From Candidatus Bathyarchaeota archaeon (lineage in GTDB: Archaea > Thermoproteota > Bathyarchaeia > Bathyarchaeales > Bathyarchaeaceae): 11,875 nt of DNA. The stretch spans positions 874,915 to 886,789 of the forward strand of contig CP070749.1 in NCBI GenBank assembly GCA_020348365.1, written 5' to 3'. The translations under genes were made by a program, and so were the position numbers. This document shows, in pieces, positions 1-6,314 of this stretch (positions are counted from its first letter, which is position 1; the number at the start of each line of letters is the position of its first letter). The notes beneath the pieces are model-generated. The model ran no database searches. It was given only the letters and a program-made list of their open reading frames with translations, and was not told where the DNA came from.

Positions 1-282
1 AATAGATGGGTATAAATACTCTTCGTTGAAAAAGCTTCTCCTGATGTGTTTTCAACCGAGTCAACAGCGTCAAGGGAAAGAAGGCTTAAGCCTTTCAACT
101 GGAGACATATGCGGTATGCACTAGTACATGCTAGGATGAGATGAAGGCGCTCAGAGATAGAATCCGAATACAGAAGATATCTCTATAAGGCGTAAACCTT
201 TTGGGGCGCGCCGTTGAACCTTCAAAGCGTTATGCATGTACACAATGCATAGAATCGAAAAAAAGTGAGGGAAAAAAACAAA
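1..282 (+). promoter_or_regulatory. Long structured leader/promoter region upstream of the S-layer-like gene
   Basis: No convincing gene is seen here. The best TATA-like box is TATAAATA at 11-18, which would place transcription start near 36-40 and give a leader of about 245 nt. A second, weaker candidate (CTATAAGG, 183-190) would give a leader of about 70 nt. The stretch holds a perfect dyad GTTGAAAA (25-32) / TTTTCAAC (49-56) around the predicted start, three 9-bp direct repeats beginning TCAA (52-78), a perfect 14-bp palindrome AAGGCTTAAGCCTT (81-94), the palindrome GGCGCGCC (205-212), and an inverted repeat TATGCAT (231-237) / ATGCATA (245-251) just ahead of the gene. Long leaders are plausible for abundant surface-protein mRNAs, but a separate small RNA cannot be excluded. 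Which box is used is inference. Confidence 0.5.
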
Positions 283-3200
283 ATGAAAATTTCACGAAGT
301 AGATTATTGGCAACGGCAATAGTTCTGATGACATTCATTTCTTTGCTTTCGATGATTTCACCGGCAGAGCAGGCTTTCGTGGACCCTGACGCGTACGCCC
401 TTCTTGAGGGCGTGCTTCACGACGACACGTACGAGCTGTACCCATACGAAAAGAAGAGCCTTCGTATAGGCTTCTCGAAGTATGGTGAGATGATAGCTAG
501 AGACGCCTGTCCTGTATGTGACAATATAGGCATAAACTACGACATGGGTCCAGATCCCTTCGCCAACGAGAACGTCAGCATCAACGAATGGAATGAAGGC
601 TGGCTGATGAACATAACCTATGATTATGAGGGTGCTTCGGAGAGCGTCTGGGCCTACGCAGTGTTCAGCGATTTCAGAGGGACCGAAGGCGAGTGGATTA
701 CCAACGCCACAAGTCCCACGGATGATCGACCAGGATACAGGGGTGGCAGGAAGACCAATGGCTACGCAGAAACTGACGAGATGGAAATCTTATATGACGG
801 TCCGAGGCGCGCTATCGTTCTCTTGACCACGAGAATCTACGATCCTGATATTCCTAATCCAACCGACCCTGATGATCCGAAGGGGCTCCCCCTTGTCGTT
901 CTATATATTCAAGTGGTCTTCAACAAGGTCAAGAAGTATGTCGTATTGATAAAGGACATCAAGCTTACCACTGAGAGCAAGCTGCTTGAGAAGGTGCAGG
1001 TGAAGTTCGGCCAGAGGGGTGAGTGGGACTTGGGCTGGGAGCCTGAGCCCTTCATGCCCAGAAGCTACGCCCATTACTACCACGCCCTTCCAACCAAATA
1101 CTTCAAACACCCCTGGTACTACACTAGTGGATTGAGCACCGGCTACGACCTAGTTCAAATCATAGATCAAGAACAGAACTTCGCGGCTTTCGCTGCTCAC
1201 TGGCCCGAGCCCATGGGCTGGAGAGTAGAGAGCATCGCAGAGCTGACAAGACGGGACAAGCTTACTGACTTGGCTGACTGGGAGCACCGCTGGGATGGTG
1301 AAGAAGGCACTTATGATGGCCACTATTACCTTTACTATACTTCTATGCCAGGATACTACCAAAGTAGCCGTCACATGGGACCCAATTCCATTAACGATGG
1401 CGACTATGGCTTGAGCTACCCAGACTGCGACTTTCCGCCATCATGGTCAAATGCGGAACCAGAAGTGTACGTTGACGGCGTAAAGCAGACATACGAGGTA
1501 GACTACTACTGGATTTGGGACCCTGGAACTCCTGGAGGCGAAGATAGAATGTCTCCAGGTGCAACCGCGGAGGAGATAGCAGGTGACTTCACTCTGCAAC
1601 TCATCGGCTATCCAGGAGACGGGGCTGATATCTATGTTCACTGGAAGCTGCATGCTGAGCAGGACGACATGACCGACGAGCCCAGGACACCCTACACCTT
1701 CGCAGAATGGGTCTTCGACCTAAGCTACGACGATGAGGAACTACCCACACAACAGTTCAGACTTGCAACCGTATACGGCGTTACTGATCTAAATGATGGC
1801 GACGATGCGGACATCGGCGAGGATCACGATAACGTCATCGACAGTGAAATCATGTACCAGCTGAACGAGGTCTTCAACCCATGGGATCTCCGTCAAGCAG
1901 TTGGAGCATGGAGCTGGGCTGACTATGGCGACGTCTTTGACGCCAAGAACTATCATGAGCGCGATATGTGGCCTGGAAAATGGACGGAACGCTGGGTTGA
2001 ATTCTACACCGGCGACGGAGTAGAAGATGAATTCTGGCTTCCTGAGCAGATAGTTGTTCCAGACGAATGGGCCTTCCCCGATTGGGACGAATACTGCACT
2101 GCTAGAGAGAAAGTCCTCGTTGACGGCGTGCTTCAGGAACCAGGCGACGACTACGAGCTCACTTGGACACGGAACATTACAGAGACCTTGGCAGAGGGCC
2201 CAATGGACATCGAAAGCGGCGACTCCTTCCAGCTGATGTACCCAAGAATCGTCTCTGGCTCAGATACTGTAAACACGACGATAGACGATGTTACAACCAC
2301 TCTAAGGCCGGGCATTGATTATGATCTGGATACCAGCAATGGCAAGCTCTACATCTGGAAGGACGATCCTCCTATAGAGCTTCAGGAGGACGACGAGTTG
2401 GTGATTGACTACGCGTTGTTCTTCCCCGCAACATACCTAGACTTCTATGAAGAGTCAGTGCCAGATGAGGATGCTCACATAAAAGTGCTGTATTCAACCT
2501 TCCGTATAGTCTACAAGGTTGACAAGTTCATCTGGGGCATCGACGGATGGTGGACAGAAGACAGTGACATAATTGACTTCAGCTACCCCGAAGAAAACCG
2601 CCGTCTCTATTTGAGATTCGGACCTGTACTCTGGTTCGACTTCGTCGATTTCACATACGAAAACTGGATAACCGTGCTTGTCAACGGCAAGCCCGCCCCG
2701 ATGGGCTGGGAATGGAATCCCATGAGTCAGATGAGATATGGTATAGACGCAATATGGATTGAAGAAATGGAGCTTGGAATGGACGACGTGATTGAGGTGA
2801 TCTACCCAATCTTCGCCGGAAGATACGAATGGACCATACTTGGCACCGACACGGGACCTGCTGACCCAGCAGGCGCGTCAATGGTGTCTGAAGGACTCCG
2901 TCAATGGAAGAACTTTGACACAAAGATTTCCGGCCTAGACTACATGCGCCATCAAACGCCTGAACTACCATACCTCTTCCGCAACATAAGCGGACCCGGT
3001 GACGACCGTGACAACTACTATGATGATGTACTGCCTCAGGTTAATGTGGCAGGAAACGGCAGACCACACTTCCGAGACGATTGGTGTACAACCCTACCAG
3101 TCGCCAGCAGCAACGTCATAGTCATCGGCGGACCCACCGTCAACATAGCAGCAGAATACTTCAACGATTTCACAGACGTCTATGTCAACCGCATAGGTGC

Positions 3201-3741
3201 GAGCATCACAAAGTTCACCAGCCACGGATGCTGGAACAGAAACTCCTACGTGAACACCGGAGACCTTGGATATGCACTAATATCCACATACAAAGACCTC
3301 AACGGAACCATCGGATTCATCGTCTGGGGATACTCAGGCAGCGACACCTACTACGCAAGCTACGCACTACAACACGGACTACTGGAGATAATGCAATGGC
3401 TCCAGCCAGGTGTAACATCACTGTTGCTCGAATTCGACTACTCAAAACATCCATCTGACGACTGCTTCTTCCACGTCGTGGAGAGCCTAGGCACAATCAC
3501 AGAATGCTCAGGCTTCGAATACGAGTCGATGTGGGAAATCGACATGATGGATGGCCACGACGGCGAGATGATATACAAATTGGTCATGAATAGCTACTCC
3601 TCAGAGTACTGGGTCTTCCACACATACGTGGACTACGACACCGTGAAGCCATGGCACCTGCCATACACAACTGCCATCTCAGTAATCTATCCACAATACA
3701 TCTACTTCCACTGGGAACCCAAGATACATCCAGACCCCTAA
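283..3741 (+). CDS. Large secreted S-layer-like surface protein
   Basis: This 1152-residue protein begins with a Sec-type signal: a basic MKISRSR stretch, a hydrophobic core to about residue 26, and a possible cleavage after EQA near residue 32. I chose ATG 283 over GTG 265 because GTGAGGG (265-271) looks like the SD for 283. The mature part is acidic and rich in Tyr and Trp. Beta-module motifs of the form V-x-V-[DN]-G occur at 395-399, 611-615 and 798-802. A strongly acidic, possibly calcium-binding loop lies at about 502-518. A C-terminal region contains VIVIGGP (945-951) followed by GYALISTYKD and GTIGFIVWGYSG, resembling the outer domain of archaeal S-layer proteins. Seven N-x-S/T sequons are present. 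No C-terminal membrane anchor is seen, so it would assemble on or be shed from the surface. The S-layer assignment is by resemblance; a large adhesin is the alternative. Confidence 0.88.
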   Translation: MKISRSRLLATAIVLMTFISLLSMISPAEQAFVDPDAYALLEGVLHDDTYELYPYEKKSLRIGFSKYGEMIARDACPVCDNIGINYDMGPDPFANENVSINEWNEGWLMNITYDYEGASESVWAYAVFSDFRGTEGEWITNATSPTDDRPGYRGGRKTNGYAETDEMEILYDGPRRAIVLLTTRIYDPDIPNPTDPDDPKGLPLVVLYIQVVFNKVKKYVVLIKDIKLTTESKLLEKVQVKFGQRGEWDLGWEPEPFMPRSYAHYYHALPTKYFKHPWYYTSGLSTGYDLVQIIDQEQNFAAFAAHWPEPMGWRVESIAELTRRDKLTDLADWEHRWDGEEGTYDGHYYLYYTSMPGYYQSSRHMGPNSINDGDYGLSYPDCDFPPSWSNAEPEVYVDGVKQTYEVDYYWIWDPGTPGGEDRMSPGATAEEIAGDFTLQLIGYPGDGADIYVHWKLHAEQDDMTDEPRTPYTFAEWVFDLSYDDEELPTQQFRLATVYGVTDLNDGDDADIGEDHDNVIDSEIMYQLNEVFNPWDLRQAVGAWSWADYGDVFDAKNYHERDMWPGKWTERWVEFYTGDGVEDEFWLPEQIVVPDEWAFPDWDEYCTAREKVLVDGVLQEPGDDYELTWTRNITETLAEGPMDIESGDSFQLMYPRIVSGSDTVNTTIDDVTTTLRPGIDYDLDTSNGKLYIWKDDPPIELQEDDELVIDYALFFPATYLDFYEESVPDEDAHIKVLYSTFRIVYKVDKFIWGIDGWWTEDSDIIDFSYPEENRRLYLRFGPVLWFDFVDFTYENWITVLVNGKPAPMGWEWNPMSQMRYGIDAIWIEEMELGMDDVIEVIYPIFAGRYEWTILGTDTGPADPAGASMVSEGLRQWKNFDTKISGLDYMRHQTPELPYLFRNISGPGDDRDNYYDDVLPQVNVAGNGRPHFRDDWCTTLPVASSNVIVIGGPTVNIAAEYFNDFTDVYVNRIGASITKFTSHGCWNRNSYVNTGDLGYALISTYKDLNGTIGFIVWGYSGSDTYYASYALQHGLLEIMQWLQPGVTSLLLEFDYSKHPSDDCFFHVVESLGTITECSGFEYESMWEIDMMDGHDGEMIYKLVMNSYSSEYWVFHTYVDYDTVKPWHLPYTTAISVIYPQYIYFHWEPKIHPDP

Positions 3742-3762
3742 GAACAGGGATAAAACCAACAC

Positions 3763-3796
3763 ACCCCTCTTCTTTTTTTATTCATTTTCTTATCAT
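3763..3796 (+). terminator. T-rich terminator after the S-layer-like gene
   Basis: A CCCCTCTTC lead-in followed by a seven-T run (3773-3779) and more T-rich sequence begins about 20 nt after the stop codon. This is the usual form of archaeal intrinsic termination. The lead-in resembles that of the terminator after the VWA gene. Confidence 0.65.
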
Positions 3797-4054
3797 TTCA
3801 ATCTCCTCTTGATGAAGGTAGAGCCTATGCAATGAAGAAGCACTGCATTACGCTGGACGAGAAACTGGCTTTGAGGAGCAAGTTTCTAGGCTTGGAGTCA
3901 TCAGGAACCAAGAAATGGTTTCGCAGCCTTCACTAATGTGTGTGGCGAATGTCAATCGATTCGTCTTCTTCAAAGCTCTGGAGTGATTTGCGGAGATAAT
4001 ATTAGACAAATCGGTTCATCAATTCGACTAGAAGCGCTCCTAGGATTCCCTGAT
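3797..4054. other. Gene-free stretch between terminator and the lectin-fold gene
   Basis: No supported gene is seen. The only curious item is a 34-codon basic plus-strand ORF at 3832-3936, beginning MKKHCITLDEK and ending KKWFRSLH. It has no SD and no family I recognise. It could be a remnant of a decayed gene or chance. The end of the minus-strand gene at 4055 has no T-run following it in this stretch. Confidence 0.5.
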
Positions 4055-4738
4055 TTAATCAAGCTGTCTGAAGCTTCTTTCCCTGAAATAGCAAATGGGC
4101 TCCTTTGTGGGAAGAGAGCCAGCGACGCCGGCTTCCGCAAACAACTGCATCTGTGACTGTGGAACCGCCAAGGTATGCGTTGCCTCCAAAGTGCCGTCCA
4201 CAAAGAATCTAACATGATTCGATGTCCATTCAATCTTGAATGTCGTCTCAACAGTCCAATCTTGACCTGTCAGATTGGTCTGTTCCATAACGCCGTCTTC
4301 TCTACAAGTTCTAAACTTGTAGATGCCACCAGTGTTGTACGGGTGGATTGTACCTTCCAAAGCCCATCCATGGTGTCTCTCAAAGCCTCCAGGTATGATT
4401 ACTCGGTTGGCTCCTGGATTCTCTATTTTTCCCTTCCATTCGTAAACTCCAAACCCATATAGTCTTCCCCATCCAAGCCAAGAAGCATAAACATTGGTTG
4501 AAGTGTTCATTACTCTACAGATGATGTATGGATCATCATAATAGATGAGCCCAGTCCTCTCCAGTCTGAATGCCAATGGAATCCACTCGTCTGCACAAGG
4601 GCTTATCCAATAATCAATCCGTCGGTCTCCATCATAATATGTTAACACCAAGTAAGATATCGAGACAGTCAGCAGAATTGCTGAGGCCAGCAAGATGCAG
4701 ACAGTTCTTATGCTCAAGTTTCTACTTGTCATCTTCAT
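4055..4738 (-). CDS. Membrane-anchored concanavalin-A/LamG-like domain protein
   Basis: This 227-residue protein has a short basic N-terminus and one hydrophobic segment at about 11-33. That segment acts as a signal anchor or uncleaved signal, leaving the rest outside the cell. The extracellular part reads as a beta-sandwich of the concanavalin-A-like lectin/glucanase superfamily. Two hallmark strands are visible: YGFGVYEWKGKI (94-105), and FKIEWTSNHVRFFVDG (167-182), the typical 'W-x-x-x-x-V-x-F-F-V-D-G' pattern of GH16-like and LamG folds. The GH16 catalytic E-x-D-x-E signature is not seen, so sugar binding is more likely than hydrolysis. Cysteines at 48, 74, 145 and 216 could form disulfides. 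ATG 4738 lies about 29 nt after a TATA-like TTTTAAG (minus strand, 4764-4770) and lacks a clear SD, suggesting a near-leaderless mRNA; the third codon (4730-4732) is an alternative start. It faces the S-layer-like gene convergently. Ligand unknown. Confidence 0.82.
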   Translation of the reverse strand: MKMTSRNLSIRTVCILLASAILLTVSISYLVLTYYDGDRRIDYWISPCADEWIPLAFRLERTGLIYYDDPYIICRVMNTSTNVYASWLGWGRLYGFGVYEWKGKIENPGANRVIIPGGFERHHGWALEGTIHPYNTGGIYKFRTCREDGVMEQTNLTGQDWTVETTFKIEWTSNHVRFFVDGTLEATHTLAVPQSQMQLFAEAGVAGSLPTKEPICYFRERSFRQLD

Positions 4739-4763
4739 CCAACCTTATGGATTTGCATCACAA

Positions 4764-4770
4764 CTTAAAA
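4764..4770 (-). promoter_or_regulatory. Possible TATA box for the lectin-fold gene
   Basis: Read on the minus strand, AAAGTTTTAAGTTG contains a TATA-like TTTTAAG about 29 nt before the ATG at 4738. Transcription would begin at or just before the start codon, which agrees with the lack of a good SD. TGCATGCA (4793-4800) lies a further 25 nt upstream. Confidence 0.35.
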
Positions 4771-4970
4771 CTTTCAGCTTGGCGCCGGAGATTGCATGCA
4801 GTAGCGATGGCGCGCGCAGACTGTAATTGAAACGGTCAAGTGTCGATTTCGTCAAATGCCATCTTTTCTCAAGGTTAGGCCCCTCTAGGAGCTGAAGGGA
4901 GACCACCCCAAACTCACCATTACCCAAATGCTAGGAGAACCCTGTTTCCCTGTACAAGAAAGGAGGATCT

Positions 4971-5006
4971 GACGAAAATGACGGAGTTGACGGAGTTGAC
5001 GGCACT
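4971..5006 (+). repeat. Four tandem 9-bp GACG-repeats
   Basis: Units are GACGAAAAT, GACGGAGTT, GACGGAGTT and GACGGCACT; the middle two are identical. The array ends in GACC and runs directly into a 6-bp inverted repeat with a 7-nt loop. It overlaps the candidate mini-ORF, where it encodes the repeated T-E-L motif. Confidence 0.75.
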
Positions 5007-5028
5007 GACCAAGACACCTGGTCAATAA
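4978..5028 (+). CDS. Possible 16-codon leader peptide ORF
   Basis: The sequence AAAGGAGGATCT, a near-ideal SD with GGAGG at 4962-4966, precedes ATG 4978 by 11 nt. The frame encodes MTELTELTALTKTPGQ and stops at TAA 5026-5028. It is the strongest SD in the window yet has no long ORF behind it, and it lies about 250 nt before the acyltransferase-like gene. It could be a translated leader peptide, a remnant of a deleted gene, or coincidence. The spacing is somewhat long for an archaeal SD, and nothing beyond the SD and the short frame supports translation. Confidence 0.25.
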   Translation: MTELTELTALTKTPGQ

Positions 5029-5230
5029 GAAGCCTGAAAACTCACCACCAACGTATCTACATATATTCTTAAAGGACATTCAATAGTCAGCTGTTGACCG
5101 TGAATTCTCTTGAGTGAGGAGGGACGGGCTACGTACACGCGCATCGCCAACGAGTCTGCCAAGCAAGGTGTATAGTTTGCCGGGAAACGTGCCAAATGGA
5201 AATATTGAACCATCTTTCCTAGGCATAGAC

Positions 5231-5236
5231 TATAAC
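5231..5236 (+). promoter_or_regulatory. Possible TATA box for the acyltransferase-like gene
   Basis: GACTATAACG places a TATA-like hexamer about 45 nt before ATG 5278. This would give a leader of about 20 nt that includes the AGAGGA SD. A second candidate (CATATATT, 5060-5067) would produce a leader of about 190 nt. Confidence 0.3.
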
Positions 5237-5277
5237 GATGATAAATCACTGTTCGATCTTCAGAAGAGGAAGATAGG

Positions 5278-6198
5278 ATGAATGGAAACTGGAAAAGACT
5301 ACTCTATGTTGATATGGCAAGAGGCTTTGCGGTCATCTGGATGATCAGCCTGCAGTTGCTGCAGATGTTCAGCAAAGATTTTCGTTATGGTTCAGTCTAT
5401 TGGCTTGTGAAAATCAATTGGCTGCCAATCTTCTTCATAATCGTCGGGTTCAGCCTTAAACTTATGTTAGACAAATACGGAGCTCTCACGTTTGCCAAGC
5501 GCAGTATGTTCAGAGCTGTTCTTCTTATTGGCCTTGGCGGATTTCTGGTCCTTTGGGTGAGTTTTGAGCCGGATATAATCAATAATGAGGTTGTTAGCTC
5601 GATTGGCATAAACATAATCTTCCTCACAGTAGCTCTTTTGTTGTTCAAAGCATTGTCACAAACTGCCAAGGTCTTATGCTTTCTAGGCTTAGCGTTCGTC
5701 ATGGTTCTTTTACAGAATTACATGCAGATTCCGGGCCACTTCAATCCAGTATGGTGTCTCAGTTTCATGTTCTTCGGCGTTGCCCTAGCACTCTGCAGGA
5801 ATAGCAGAAGAGTCCAGAGTCTCATCGGATTAATCTTCCTCGTGATTGGATCAATCTTTTGGGACACCATCAATATTTATCAGAGAACATGGTCCTTCTG
5901 GATCTTCAATTGCGGCTTCGTCGTTGTACTTCTGATTCTAATGTCAATGTTAGAAAGGACAGTAGCCGCGAAGTTTCTGAGCTATATGGGAAGACATAGT
6001 CTATTCTTCTACTTCTTCCACTTTGCGATTTTCAGAAAGATCCTGTTACTCACTGATTCCCTCTCCACCTTTGATTGGATTCCAAGCATCCTCTTCACTT
6101 TGTTCAGCATTATCAGCTTGATTCTGCTTGAAAAGATCGTTAGCCGTACGCACGTAGTCCCGCGCTTGATGGGCAAGATATTCAAGTCCAAGGTATAA
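5278..6198 (+). CDS. Multi-pass membrane acyltransferase-like protein (HGSNAT/DUF1624-like)
   Basis: This 306-residue integral membrane protein has about ten hydrophobic segments, near residues 10-30, 43-62, 78-98, 108-126, 131-147, 157-175, 183-203, 208-226, 240-257 and 268-290. The N-terminus (LLYVDMARGFAVIWM) matches the 'iDxxRGxAxxxM' opening of the heparan-alpha-glucosaminide acetyltransferase/DUF1624 and acyltransferase-3 groups. The late LSYMGRHSLFFYFFHF resembles their conserved 'lGrxSLxxYxxH' helix. Known relatives move acyl groups across or at the membrane onto sugars or envelope polymers. Gln26 stands where these families usually carry a His after the 'RG' motif, so activity may be altered or lost. 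ATG 5278 has AGAGGA (5265-5270) seven nt upstream. It lies 116 bp before the VWA gene on the same strand with no T-run between, so read-through is possible. Acceptor unknown. Confidence 0.85.
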   Translation: MNGNWKRLLYVDMARGFAVIWMISLQLLQMFSKDFRYGSVYWLVKINWLPIFFIIVGFSLKLMLDKYGALTFAKRSMFRAVLLIGLGGFLVLWVSFEPDIINNEVVSSIGINIIFLTVALLLFKALSQTAKVLCFLGLAFVMVLLQNYMQIPGHFNPVWCLSFMFFGVALALCRNSRRVQSLIGLIFLVIGSIFWDTINIYQRTWSFWIFNCGFVVVLLILMSMLERTVAAKFLSYMGRHSLFFYFFHFAIFRKILLLTDSLSTFDWIPSILFTLFSIISLILLEKIVSRTHVVPRLMGKIFKSKV

Positions 6199-6199
6199 G

Positions 6200-6209
6200 G
6201 TTCTAGAAC
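6200..6209. repeat. 10-bp perfect palindrome after the acyltransferase-like gene
   Basis: GTTCTAGAAC begins two nt after the stop codon at 6198. Its core TTCTAGAA recurs at 8672-8679 inside CTTCTAGAAG. It is too short to be a convincing terminator hairpin. Confidence 0.4.
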
Positions 6210-6314
6210 TTAGTTACCGTTTCAGATATATGTCGCGGTCAAAAAATAGATTAATAGAGTAGCCTACAAAAGGAATCCACAAGGAGAGAATAGAAAAAGA
6301 AAGGGGAATTGAAA

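Larger units (their letters stand above)
4739..5277. other. Gene-poor intergenic region with short repeats
   Basis: About 540 nt without a convincing full-size gene separate the divergent lectin-fold and acyltransferase-like genes. It contains GGCGCC (4781-4786), TGCATGCA (4793-4800), an alternating GGCGCGCGC (4809-4817), an 18-bp element (4885-4902) that recurs near 8674, four 9-bp GACG-repeats (4971-5006), a possible 16-codon ORF with a strong SD, and an inverted repeat TGACCA (5006-5011) / TGGTCA (5019-5024). Minus-strand ORFs of 60-75 codons here show no SD, no family resemblance and no sensible composition. Confidence 0.55.

Noticed and set aside
265..282. GTG 265 as start of the S-layer-like protein
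   Set aside because: GTGAGGG at this site is better read as the SD for ATG 283, which gives a standard signal peptide.
3832..3936. 34-codon basic ORF as a transposase remnant or small gene
   Set aside because: No SD, no recognisable family motif and no terminal inverted repeats or target duplications nearby.
3938..4251. ORFs of 72 and 93 codons on either strand around 3.9-4.25 kb
   Set aside because: They overlap the better supported lectin-fold gene or lack SD and family-like composition.
4745..5249. Minus-strand ORFs of 60-75 codons in the 4.7-5.25 kb gap
   Set aside because: They overlap one another, have low-quality composition and no SD, and show no domain features.
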